From positions 20,857,620 through 20,921,619 of the forward strand of contig JARWIR010000021.1 in assembly GCA_029959085.1 (NCBI GenBank): 64,000 nucleotides of DNA, written 5' to 3'. The stretch comes from Nemophila menziesii (Eukaryota; Streptophyta; Magnoliopsida; Boraginales; Hydrophyllaceae). Below the pieces are notes generated by a model. The model was not told the origin of the DNA, made no database searches, and was given only the letters and a program-made list of their open reading frames with translations. Position numbers and translations under genes: made by a program. Position 1 is the first letter of the stretch. Every line of letters starts with the position of its first letter. Shown one piece after another: positions 12,283 through 23,223 of this stretch.

Positions 12283-12435
12283 ACCATTAATGCTAGTCGT
12301 AATTAACATTAAAGTGATTTAAAGGAATTTTTGACTTTACATATTCCATTTGAAATTATAGTTAATGTACTTTGACCCAAAAAAATCATTATGTGTACAT
12401 TAAATGATACAGTTAGTAGATGGGAGAACTTAAAA

Positions 12436-14803
12436 CAAACTCTCAATATACTCGTATGGCATTGCTATGGACCGACGAACCCATAATTCAGGCGTGTCGT
12501 AAAGGATATAATGGTGAGTCACAAAGTGTGGCCAACAATTATTGTTGAACCCCGTATTAGTGGGGTAAATGCAGATTCAGTAATTAACTCCTTACGAAAA
12601 GACAACTCAGTACAGGTAGATTCAGAATGTTACAAAGGTGGTATTTGGCTATTGTGGGATAACTCGGACGTGACAATTCAGGTATTATCGGCTGGTCGGC
12701 AAGTCATTAACATAGATGTTGGAAAGAAGGGTTGCGAGTCATGGATCTTCTCAGCAATTTACGCTCGTACAAAGTATAAGGAGAGAGAGGAACTGTGGGA
12801 AGCCCTTCACCAAGCTTTCCATAACGTGAGGATTCCATGGTTAGTAACGGGTGATGTTAATCAAATTGGTAAAGAGGAGGATAAACATGGTGGAGTTGAA
12901 GGGGTCAAAAGGAGGATAGAAAAATTCGAAGAGTGGCGCCATAGATGTGGTTTGATTGATCTAGGGTTCGAAGGATCACGATTCACGTGGTTTGACTCTT
13001 GAAATACAGGGCAACGAATTAAGAAGCGCTTGGATAGGGCGTATTGGAATACAGATTGGCATGATCTCTTTCCAAATGCGCGAGTCACGCATCTTGCGCG
13101 AATACATTCAGATCATTTACCTACTATGATACAAACATGTCATTTTCAAAAACCAAAATCTAAGTCTCGTCATTTTCGTTTTGAAGCAGCATGGTCTCTC
13201 CATAAAGATTTTCAGGATTTTGTTAAAGAGGATTGGAGTGGGTCACAGGAAGGGATTAGCTCGGGGATATCATCAATCCAGGAACATCTCAACAAGTGGA
13301 AGTATGATAAATTTGGTGATCTTCATCGGAAAAAAAGAATACTAGCAGCAAGGTTGAGAGGTATACAAAAGGCTTTACAGTCTTCTTATAACTCTTCACT
13401 TCGGATGCTAGGTAATCAATTAATGAATAAATATGAGAGTGTATTACAAAAGGAGGGAATAATATACTTTCAGACATCAAAGGAAAAATGGATAGCATCG
13501 GGAGAACGGAACATGAAATATTATCACCTATCCACGAAAAGTAGGAAAAAGAAAGCAAAGTGCAGTAGACTATTAAATGATATGGGTGAATAGGTGGAGA
13601 AAGATGATGATTTGCGAGTTCTGGTACGGGATTTCTTCGAAAAACTATACGCGACACCAGAAGATCAGATTGTTGTGTTTAACCTGCCGCAGATCACTTT
13701 TATTAGAGAGGATTCCATTAAAGAATTGGATACACCTTTTTCAAACGAAGAGATAAATAATGCGGTGTTTCAGTCTAGTCCCACAAAGGCTCTTGGACCA
13801 GATGGTATGTCACCTGCTATCTACCAGAAGTGTTGGGGTTCAGTTGGTGAATCGATATGTAACATGGCTCGGGAGTCTATAGAGGTTGGTGAGCTTCCAC
13901 AATCCCTAAATGGAACTCTCATCCATCTCAATCTAAATGTTACTGATCCAGATCGGCTAAGTCTATTTCTTCCCATTAGCCTTATAAACTCTCCTGTTAA
14001 ATTTATTATGAAGGTAATGGTCAATAGATTGCGCCCCTACTCGCGGATTTAATTGGCCCCTGCCAAAGTAGCTTTCTTCTAGGTCGTTCCACCACAGATA
14101 ATATCATACTTGTTCGAGAATTAGACCATAGAATGCGTCAAATTGAGGGAAAGAAGGGTATTATGGTGGTAAAGATAGACTTAGCAAAGGTCTTTGACAA
14201 AATAAGATGGGAATGCATAAAAGATACAATTGTATATTTCGGTCTTCCTGAGAAATGGGTATCGTTTATCATGTCGAGTATGGAGAATAATGAGATGAAA
14301 GTGCTTTGGAATGGGGAACCCCTCTCTCCCTTTAAACCGTATTGGGGAATTCGCAAGGAAGACCCCCTCTCTCCATATAATTTCGTTATGTGTATGGAAA
14401 GACTATCTCTCTTGATAAATGAACAGTGTAGGAGCGGGCGATGGGTGCCAGTTAAGATGGAAAGGCGTGGACCCACAATTTCCTATGTTTTTTACGCTAA
14501 TGACCTAATACTCTTCGAAGAAACTTCTATTTCGCAGGTACAAATCATTCAGGAGACATTAGGGATGTTTTGCAATGAGGTGGGCCAGACTATTAGCGCC
14601 GGAAAATCTTTTATCTACTTCTCTAGAAATGTACCAATGATAACGCAACATGAATTAGCAGGAGCGAGCGGATTTTGTCTCAGCGAATCATTTGGCACCT
14701 ATTTGGGGGCCCCAATCCAATCAGGGAGACTGCCAAAAGGTTTTTACAAAAGAATAACATAACGAATGAAGGAAAAATTAGCCTCTTTGAAGGGGAAAAC
14801 ATT
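12436..14803 (+). pseudogene. LINE-B ORF2, endonuclease and N-terminal RT
   Basis: The APE-type endonuclease starts near 12436 as LNILVWHCYG (family WNCRG, so catalytic N has become H). It continues with YKGGIWLLW (12630), GDVNQIGKEEDK (12850), GFEGSRFTWFDS (12965) and SDHLP (13110). The RT follows with GPDGMSP (13797), GPCQSSFL (14054, after a shift), KIDLAKVFDKIRW (14173), a GIRKEDPLSPY stretch (14348) and FYANDL (about 14490; family YADD). In-frame or frame-changing lesions occur at about 12485, 13002, 13593, 14052 and 14762. Both enzymatic centres have lost a catalytic residue, so this copy cannot move itself. The ORF resumes at 20283 after Copia-1. Confidence 0.88.
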
Positions 14804-14808
14804 GTCTC
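14804..14808. other. target-site duplication of Copia-1 (left copy)
   Basis: GTCTC directly left of the Copia-1 LTR. The matching copy is at 20278-20282. The 5-bp length is normal for copia integrases. Confidence 0.93.
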
Positions 14809-15414
14809 TGTTGTAATTTTCTATCAATATTAACCTCAAATCACACTACTCAATAACCACAATCACAAGAAATAAAGCGAGAAAGTAAGAACACAGAATT
14901 TATCGTGGTTCAGTCCAAATCAGACCTACATCCACGTTGAGCTCCGATGAGAGGTGCTCGGCTACTAGAAATCACAAGAGATACAATATTTCAGATCACC
15001 TTACAATACACACCACACAATTGAATGAATACCACTTCTAATCTAATTCTCGAACCCTAAACAGATGAATAAGGCTATCTAGTGATTAATCAAGATGATT
15101 ATCACAACTTACACGAGATATTACAGCCAAGAAGTTATCTAATCGATTACAAGAAGAAACAGAGATTGATCTTCTACAAACTAGGGTTTAGTGTATGAGA
15201 GAGGCGAGAGAGAACGCAGAAGTTGAGAGAGAAAGGGTTATGACTTCGGTCAACCCGTGTTTCCTTATATATGAGACAAAAGCCAAGAACGAATGAGAGC
15301 TATCGGATAATAATAAGATCAAACGCCCGATATTAAGCCACGTCAATAAGTAATGAGCCAATCATAATATAACACTTCACATAATATATATCCACCTAAT
15401 ATATATATTCTTCA
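14809..15414 (-). repeat. 3' LTR of Copia-1
   Basis: 606 bp, plus-strand ends TGTTGTAATTTT and TATATTCTTCA. A minus-strand TATA box (TATATAAGG) lies at 15263-15272. The LTR contains the GTGGTTCAGTCC...CCTACATCCACG block that also occurs in the Copia-3 LTR (38560-38610) and, more distantly, at 54835-54865. Confidence 0.93.
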
Positions 15415-15429
15415 ATCTCCACCTTGAAG
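15415..15429 (-). promoter_or_regulatory. polypurine tract of Copia-1
   Basis: The minus strand reads CTTCAAGGTGGAGAT directly before the 3' LTR. AAGGTGGAGAT is the copia-type plus-strand primer. Confidence 0.75.
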
Positions 15430-15528
15430 TGTTGATCCTCCACCTGCACCTGAAACTGCACCTTGAGTGATTTCTAGCCAGCCTAAGCCATCTCCATCAT
15501 CATCTCAGCCCAAGGTTCCTGCAAAACA

Positions 15529-17910
15529 TTAACCAATAGAAAGCAAATCCAAGCAATGCTTGAACTTGACATTAGTAACAATTTTAGTACCAAAATCACC
15601 AGGATTATCCTCAGTAGCCACTTTCAACAACTTAACTTCACCACTAGCCAGTATATCTTTTATATAATGATACTTAACATCAATATGTTTGGTCCTTTCA
15701 TGATATACTGGGTTTTTACTCAGTTGAATTGCACTTTGACTGTCAGAGAATATAGTAGCCTTACCCTTCACAATACAAGCTTCAGATAGCAAATTTTGAA
15801 GCCAAATTGCTTCTTTAGAAGCATCAGTTATAGCCACATATTCAGCTTCAGTAGTGGACAAAGCCACTAAGGGTTGAAGTTGAGACTTCCAAGAAATACA
15901 ATTTCCTCCAAGAGTAAAACAGTAAGAGGTAGTAGACTTTCTTGAGTCTCTATCTCCAGCAAAATCTGAATCTACATATCCAACTAACTCAAAAGGTATA
16001 TTATGATTACCATAGCACAGTCCAACACCCAAAGTACTTCCAACATATGCAAGAACATGTTTTAGAGCACACCAATGATCACAACCAGGATTTGACATAT
16101 ACCTGCTCAGTAAAGATATAGCAAAGGACAAATCTGTTCTAGTACTAATCATAGCATACATGAGGGACCCTATAACATTAGCATATGGGACTGAATTCAT
16201 TTTAACAATATCAGACTGAGACTTGGGGCACAAGTGTTTAGATAAAACAAAATGACCAGCCAAAGGAGTCATAACAGTTTTGCAATTCAAGCTACCAAAT
16301 TTTGAAATTACTTTTCTCAAATAAGGTTCCTGGTGAAGCTTAGTCATGCATTTATCTCTATCTCTATCAATCATCATCCCTAAGATTTTCTTAGCATTTC
16401 CAAGATCTTTCATATCAAATTCCTTACTAAGTTTCCTCTTTAACTCAGATATAAACTTAAGGGACTTAGAAATAATGAGCATATCATCAACATAAAGTAA
16501 AACATACACATGATGATCAGTTTTAACAGATAGATACAAACAAGCATCATAATCAGATCTCACATAGTCACATTTAAGCATAAATGAGTCAAACTTCTTA
16601 TACCATTGTCTAGGGGACTGTTTTAAACCATAAAGAGATTTTTTCAGTAAGCATACATGATCAGGCAATTTAGGGTCAATAAAACCCTCAGGTTGTCTCA
16701 TGAAAATTGTTTCCTCAAGGTCACCATGCAAGAAAGCAGTCTTAACATCTAATTGCTCAATTTCAAGATTATAACAAGCAGCAAAAGCTAACATAGCCCT
16801 AATAGTTTTAAACTTAACCACAGGAGAGAAAATTTCATTGAAATCAATACCTTCCCTTTGAGTATAGCCTTTTGCAACCAATCTAGCTTTGTACCTTGGA
16901 GGGTCAGTCTCAGATATGCCCTCTTTGAGCTTGAATAACCATCTACACTCTACCACCTTTTGTTTATGAGGTAGTTCAGTAAGAACCCATGTGTTATTCT
17001 CATGTAATGACTGAATTTCTTCATTCATGGCTTTTTCCCATTGTTTACTGTCCTCTGCCTCCATAGCATCCATATAGGATGTTGGTTCAGAGTTTGTGAC
17101 CTCAATTGAAGCATTCAGAGCTGTATACACAAGGTCTGCATATGAATACCTTGAAGGTGCTCTGGTTTCCCTTCTAGTCCTATCTCTTGTAAGTTGATAG
17201 TTCTGAAGTTGCCCTGTTGAAGACTCAGGAGGATGTTCTTCACCCTCATTGTCCTCAGTAGCTTCAGCTTCATCATGGGGAGGGTTTGGATCATCCCCAT
17301 GGTCATCAACTGGACTGGAAGACTCAGGCTCCACCTCTTTCTCAATTCCCACCACTTGTTGAGGTTGTGCAGGTTCAGGCAAAGCATCATCACCTGATCC
17401 TGTATCATTTTTGAAAGGAAATGTTAGTTCATCAAAAATTACATCTCTACTAACAATAACTTTGAACCCTCTACTATCTTTTTCCCACAGTCTATAACCC
17501 TTTACACCATGTTGGTTTTGATAACCCAACATTATGCATTTGATAGACCTAGGATCAAGCTTACCCTCCTTTGTGTGTGCATAAGCTGCACACCCAAAGG
17601 GTTTAAGAAAAGACAAGTTTGGTTTCTGCCCCTTCCAAATTTACATAGGAGTCTTAAGGCCTATTGATCTGTTTGGACTCCTATTAACAAGGTATGTGGC
17701 TGTGTAAAGAGCTTCTCCCCAAAAATCTTTGGGTAAGCCTGAGGTGAAAATCATGCATCTCACTTTCTCAAGAAGTGTCCTGTTCATCCTCTCAGCTACA
17801 CCATTTTGTTGTGGTGTATGCCTAACTGTCCTGTGTCTCAAAATTCCATTAGTCTTACAGTGTAAATCAAACTCAGTGTTACAAAATTCAAGACCATTAT
17901 CAGTTCTCAA
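15529..17910 (-). pseudogene. Copia-1 pol: integrase C-part, reverse transcriptase, RNase H
   Basis: 17910-17641 is the integrase catalytic half: second catalytic D in RTDNGLEF, and the glutamate in NGVAERMNRTLLEK. A single TAA at 17641 separates it from a 695-codon frame (17616-15529) that is in phase with it. The latter has the integrase-RT linker (SRYSYADLVYTAL), RT from about residue 205 ([34 protein letters not shown]) with the active site YVDDM near residue 375, and RNase H near residues 550-680 (DSDFAGDRDSRKSTTSYC, ALSTTEAEY). These copy RNA to DNA and remove template RNA. This half alone is nearly intact. Confidence 0.92.
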
Positions 17911-17921
17911 AACCTTTAAAG

Positions 17922-19520
17922 TTAAACCAATTTAATTTTCTTCCAAACACTTCCATTCTTTGATTTTTTAAAAAGTTTCATCTTTAGTTTTAAGTAAAAA
18001 GGTCCAAACCCTTCTACTGAAATCACTAAAGAAAGAAAGTATTTAAAATTACCATGAGCATCATACCTCTCAGGACCCCAAAGGTCTGCATGAACATATT
18101 CAAGACAAGCCTTGGAATTGTGAGTTCCAGGCTTGAAACTTACCCTATGTTGTTTACCCAACACACAAGTCTCACAGAAAGGAAGGTCCCCAACTGTGTC
18201 TTTTCCAAGCATACCTTGTTTGCTAAGGACACTGAGTCCTTGTTGACTCATATGCCCTAGCCTTAAATGCCACTTTTCAGTGGTAGCCTGAGATGAAGCA
18301 TTAGTAACAGAATTCACAGAACCAATTATATGAGTACCATCAAGAACATATAAACCAGCATGTTTAACACCAGATAATAACAATTTACCACCCTTATAAA
18401 CATGAATAACACCTTTAGAAACATTGGAAACACAACCAAGATCATCTAAAGCACCCAAAGAAATTAAATTTCTTTTCAAATCAGGAATATATCTAACATT
18501 AGTCAATTCAATACATTTCCCAGAACCCATTCTCAATTTAACTTTCCCAATACCTTTAACATCACAAGTGTTATTGTTCCCCATATATACAGTTTCATTG
18601 TTCACATAAGACAAGTCATGAAATAGTTCAAGTATGGGACACATGTGAAAGGTACAACCAGAATCAAGAATCCAACTAGCATGCTCAGACAAGTTACTAA
18701 CATTTAAGACTTCAAACACATCATCAGTGGACTTAGGCATACTAGCAATGTTTGATTCATTATTGTTCATCTTGGTTTTCAACTTATAGCAATTTTTCTT
18801 TAAGTGTTCAGCTTTCCCACAATGAAAACACTTCCTAGTTTCTTTGTTCTTAGAACTAGTGGTTTTCTTTCCTTTCTTATTCTTAGCTAAGTCAAGTGAT
18901 TGAGTAGTATCTGTTCTAGGGTTAACATACATGTTAATTCCAGTTCTCTTAAGGGACTTTAATTCATTTTCTCGGGTCTTAAGTGCAGTAACAACTTGAT
19001 CATAAGTAGGGACAGTACTAGCATATTGAAACACATCTTTCACAACTTGAAAAGATTCAGGTATAGCATTCAAAAGGATCATACATTTACTAGTGTCATC
19101 TAAGGCCATAGTAGTTCCTTTCAGAACAAGGGACATCTTAGTAAATTCATCTAAGTTCTCATCAATAGATTTAGACATATCCATTTTATAATTAAACAAA
19201 GAACCTTTCAAGAAAGCAAGATTAGGAACAGATTTAGAAGCATAGGGAGTTTCGAGTTTACCCCACAGCTCAAGAGCTGTATCAGCACCATCAACTTGTC
19301 GAATGACAGAATCAGAAAGATTCAAGAAGAGAATATTATAGGCTTCTTCTTTGATTTGTGCTTCTCGATCAAGTTCTCCCTCACGCCAATCTTTAATATC
19401 AGCAATAAGCGCACTTCCTACTTTATGATGAGAGAGAAGAACCCTCAACTTTTCTCTGCCAAACACCGAAATCCATCTTACCATCGAACACGGACATATC
19501 AATTCGTGTAGAGGTAGCCA
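17922..19520 (-). pseudogene. Copia-1 gag, protease and integrase N-part
   Basis: The gag starts most naturally at 19520 (ATGGCTACC). One extra base in an A-run near 19455 shifts the frame, so the long 526-codon frame from 19502 begins with unrelated residues before it reaches RVLLSHHKVGSAL. Seen in order: the UBN2-type gag core, CCHC knuckle CFHCGKAEHLKKNC (about 18810), protease active site WILDSGCTFHM (18665), the gag-preIN zinc-binding stretch WHLRLGHMSQQGL ... CETCVLG (18270-18160), and the integrase start HADLWGPE (18080). A small deletion near 18025 shifts the integrase frame, and a stop follows near 17935. Non-functional polyprotein. Confidence 0.9.
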
Positions 19521-19645
19521 TCGTATTACTGAAAGAAGAACGGAGAGAAACCGAATTAAAACCCACGAGATGAAATCAGGCGAAACCCTAATTTTTCAAG
19601 AACGCCGATTTGAAAACCTTAATCTGATAGCCCAAGATTAATACT

Positions 19646-19660
19646 CGAGCTCTGATACCA
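19646..19660 (-). promoter_or_regulatory. primer-binding site (tRNA-iMet), Copia-1
   Basis: The minus strand reads TGGTATCAGAGCTCG one base after the 5' LTR (19662). TGGTATCAGAGC is the standard copia primer site, complementary to initiator tRNA-Met. Confidence 0.92.
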
Positions 19661-19661
19661 C

Positions 19662-20277
19662 TGTTGTAATTTTCTATCAATATTAACCTCAAATCACACT
19701 ACTCAATAACCACAATCACAAGAAATAAAGCGAGAAAGTAAGAAAGTAAGAACACAGAATTTATCATGGTTCAGTCCAAATCAGACCTACATCCACGTTG
19801 AGCTCCGATGAGAGGTGTTCGGCTACTAGAAATCACAAGAGATACAATATTTCAGATCACCTTACAATACACACCACACAATCGAATGAATACCACTTCT
19901 GATCTAATTCTCGAACCCTAAACAGATGAATAAGGCTATCTAGTGATTAATCAAGATGATTATCACAACTTACACGAGATATTACAAGCAAGAAGCTATC
20001 TAATCGATTACAAAAAGAAACAGAGATTGATCTTCTACAAACTAGGGTTTAGTGTATGAGAGAGGCGAGAGAGAACGCAGAAGTTGAGAGAGAAAGGGTT
20101 ATGACTTCGGTCAACCCGTGTTTCCTTATATATGAGACAAAAGCCAAGAGCGAATGAGAGCCATCGGATAATAATAAGATCAAACGCCCGAGATTAAGCC
20201 ACGTCAATAAGTAATGAGCCAATCAGAATATAACACTTCACATAATATATATCCACCTAATATATATATATTCTTCA
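19662..20277 (-). repeat. 5' LTR of Copia-1
   Basis: 616 bp, a near copy of 14809-15414. It differs by about 12 substitutions, an 8-bp duplication (GAAAGTAA repeated near 19735) and one extra TA at the right end. It is followed by the duplicated target GTCTC. Confidence 0.93.
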
Positions 20278-20282
20278 GTCTC

Positions 20283-21253
20283 TTGCTGGACGAATTACTC
20301 TTTCAAAATCGGTTTTATGTGTTGTCCCGACTTACCAAATGCAGGTAATGAAACTCCCAATCTATGTATGTAAAGAAATTGATCATATTGTCCGTGATTT
20401 CATTTGGGGGTCATCAGATGAGAAAAGAAAGCTTCATTAGGTGGCGTGGAAACAAATGTGCCAACCAAAGGCTATGGGGGGCTAGGATTAAGAGGTGCTA
20501 AAAATTACAACATTGCCTTACTAGCGAAACTCGGGTGGAAAATACTTCAGAAGCAAAAAACAGCGTGGTGGAAATATTAAGTAATAAATACTTCAAGGAT
20601 GGTCTCTTGTCACGTGAACAAAAAGTAAACGTTCCAAGTGTTTGTAAAGCCATTCTAGTGGGCGCAAAACTTTTGAAAAATGGGGTAACAGTAATATCGA
20701 ACTCAGGAGATACTGTAATCAAGTGGAAATTCGAAAATTTAAGTTGTTTCTCTGTAAGATCCGCGTTTAATAGCTTATAAGAGATAGTAGATACAAACTT
20801 TGAATGGTCGCGAATTTGGAAGCTTAAGTGCTCAGAAAAAATAAGGGTGTTACTATGGAGGATCGGGAGGAATAGAATTGCCTCGGCAGAAAATTTGTTT
20901 AAACGTGGGGTAATAGAGTCTAAAATATGCAGTAGCTGTGGCGCTGAATTTGAAGATGTAAAACACATTCTTGCAGATTGTACTTTGGCGAAATCAGTAT
21001 GGCAGGATCTGGGCCTTCTGAGAGATATTAATAGGGGTGCTGCAGATGGCGAGGGGCCAACAGGTATGGGTGGAACTGTGGTGACTTAGCAGCTTTGTTC
21101 GGTTGGTGAGCTGGAGAATTTACAACTCGTGCATCAGATGTTCACTTTTGTACATGTGGACCTACACTCTAGTTTAGCCTCAGTTGGCTCGCATGACAAC
21201 ATCAATGAAAAAGAGGCTGCAATCAAATTGTGGCTAAGTGTACATTTGAATAC

Positions 21254-21301
<48 letters not shown>

Positions 21302-22035
21302 GGTATATATATAATGGTATATCATGGTCACTAATATTTGCAGCAGTGTTTTGGATAATTTGGACCAGGAAAAACGAGTTTATTTTCAACCCCCAAGTTA
21401 CTAAGCCCAGGAGTTATGGGTTGAGAAATGATATCATCAAAACAGCAGGAGATTTTGTGTCTGCTTAAGGAAGAAAATCTGATGGAGGAATTGTTAAATC
21501 GGCCATGAGCTTTTTGATCAAATGGGTTAAACCACATGGAGGCTATAAAATGAATGTGGATGGTTCTTATTCTATGGACAGAAATGAAGCTGGAATTGGG
21601 GGGATTGTGAGGGACTGTAATGGTGATTATATCGCAGGTTTCTCGGGGGCATGTGGGGTGGATTCACCTCTCCAATCAGAATTAATAGCCTTACACTATG
21701 GATTGGAGTGGGCTGTGAACTGGGGAATGGAATAGTTATATGTCGAGACTGATTCGAGGGAACTTCACGCGCTAGTGAAGGACGGTGGTAGTTCTAGGGT
21801 TGAGTCTTGTCACTTCGTTCGGAGTTGCATCGAAATTTTACATAATCACCCAATGATCGAAGTGAACCACATCTACCGAGAGGCAAATGTATGTTCGAAC
21901 ACATTATCCAAGAGTGGAGCGAAATCGAAGGAACACCTGCGAATATACGAAGATCCTCCCGACTACTTGTGGAAGAATTTAACTAGAGATAGGAGTGGCT
22001 TGGCGGTTCCTAAGATTGTTATAGATACCCCATGA
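20283..22035 (+). pseudogene. LINE-B ORF2, C-terminal RT, zinc finger and RNase H
   Basis: Continues the frame cut at 14803. It starts LAGRITLSKSVL, then DFIWGSSDEKRKLH (20400). The zf-RVT-like segment is at about 20820-21020 (VLLWRIGRNRIASAENLFKR, ICSSCG). A TA microsatellite at 21257-21299 interrupts it. The stretch WIIWTRKNEFIF (21355) leads to RNase H at 21535-22000: MNVDGSYSMDRNEAGIGG (D), QSELIALHYGLEWA (E), VETDSRELHAL (D), and NHIYREAN, the normal catalytic-loop HREAN region. A stop falls at 21735, and others lie in 20450-20580. RNase H fused after RT marks plant L1 lineages with an acquired RNase H. Confidence 0.85.
21257..21299. repeat. (TA)n microsatellite in LINE-B
   Basis: About 20 TA units within the decayed ORF2, followed by a short duplicated TATAATGGTATAT segment (21298-21322). 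Confidence 0.9.
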
Positions 22036-22098
22036 GGGTGTAAGTTATTTAGTTAGCTTACGGCTTTAAGCCTCCGATATATGGAAAAAAAATCATTA

Positions 22099-22895
22099 AA
22101 GGTGATCAAAGTCCAATAGAAAAATAAATATAAATTTAAGGTGATAAATGTAAAGTTATAGTTACTTTTTTTACGAACAAAAAAAAGGAAATGTCGTCAT
22201 TTAATATATATTTTTTTCAAATTCAAAGTTGTAGATATTATTGATAGGATTTAAAAAGGCATTCTTCGAATGAACGAGTAATCGAAGAACAAAACAACAT
22301 GTAGTTGGGTAATGTCTAGAAAATCTTCGAGAATAGATTGTATAAACCTGAAATCAGAAAACTTCGACTCTTAAGTTAGTTTAGGATAGCCCAAAGGACA
22401 AATGTTCCTCGTGATGAAGATGTGATATATAATATCGAGGGTAGTTTTAAGTATATTTGCATAAAATATAGTTGATGATTTGATAAATGAGAATATGTTC
22501 TCTGAAATACTTAGTGTATTGTGTGTACCTGATTTAATTGGATGGACGATTATATATAGGTATTAGAGGAAAATGTTTGACGTGGTAGTTGTTGTTCAAT
22601 AAGAATCAATGGTTTAACCGCCAAGGTAACATCTTTATTTGACCACTGTGACTAAATGTTGTAGTAAGGGTGATACACATGCATTATCCGATAGGGTCAA
22701 GACAATTGGTGGAGGAAGCTCAAGAACAACCGGAGGTGGAAGAGGAAAGTTATGTTCATTAACAAAACCCTTGTAAAGAGGGTAACGAGCCCTAATGTCA
22801 TTTAAATAACGCTTGTACCCACTCTGCAACCTGCTGGATAATCAACCATTAAACAAGCTAGACATATCCTCTCTTAAACTATCAGGTAAACTATA
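22099..22895. other. non-repeat DNA between LINE-B and Copia-2
   Basis: Single-copy-looking AT-rich DNA. A 64-codon minus-strand frame (22829-22635) includes a proline-rich FPLPPPVVLELPPPIVL stretch. I do not recognise it and see no clear gene. The last 8 bases, AAACTATA (22888-22895), recur directly after the far LTR of Copia-2, so this DNA was once continuous with 36325 onward. Confidence 0.5.
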
Positions 22896-23223
22896 TGTAA
22901 GAAATCGAGAATCCCCATTAGAGGCTAGGCAAGAAGCTTGAAGAAGTTTTGCAGAACAAGAAAGAAGAAGAAGAAGAAGAAGAAAATGAGAGAGAAAATT
23001 CTATTTCATGAAGTTAGAATGAATTTACAGCTATACAATCATATATATACATGTACTAGATTAAGAATATCATCTATCTTCTAGTTTAGATACATTGAAA
23101 GCTATTGTAACAACTTGCTAACTAACTTTATTCTGTTGACTCGAAGTTTGTTTTAATTGTAACTTCAGTCCCTGAAGTTATCTTCCTTATTGTTTTGTTG
23201 TCGATTATTGCTGGTATATTCCA
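22896..23223 (-). repeat. 3' LTR of Copia-2
   Basis: 328 bp, plus-strand ends TGTAAGAAATCG and TATATTCCA. It contains an expanded GAA tract near 22970-22982. The purine-rich GTGGGTGGATCT on the minus strand (just right of 23223) is the likely polypurine tract. Confidence 0.9.

Larger units (their letters stand above)
14809..20277 (-). mobile_element. Copia-1, complete Ty1/copia element in LINE-B
   Basis: A 5469-bp element, minus strand, with both LTRs (14809-15414 and 19662-20277), a 5-bp duplication GTCTC, a tRNA-iMet primer-binding site (19646-19660) and a polypurine tract next to the left (3') LTR. The domain order gag, protease, integrase, RT, RNase H identifies Ty1/copia. I count about 12 substitutions and two short indels between the LTRs (about 98% identity), so it is fairly young. 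Even so, the polyprotein carries a frameshift near the gag start, a small deletion and stops in integrase. It interrupts LINE-B between 14808 and 20278. Confidence 0.95.
12392..22085 (+). mobile_element. L1-type LINE-B, 5'-truncated, split by Copia-1
   Basis: Non-LTR retrotransposon of about 4.2 kb without its guest element. It is flanked by a 13-bp target-site duplication AAAAAAATCATTA (12379-12391 and 22086-22098), the right copy merging with the poly(A) tail. It holds one ORF2-like region: APE endonuclease, RT, zf-RVT-like zinc finger and RNase H. No ORF1 (nucleic-acid-binding protein) is present, because the element starts just before the endonuclease, as expected for 5' truncation during target-primed reverse transcription. 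The frame has several stops and a disabled RT active site. Confidence 0.9.

Noticed and set aside
22635..22829. Small proline-rich host protein on the minus strand.
   Set aside because: No start context, no homologue recognised, short; left as unassigned DNA.
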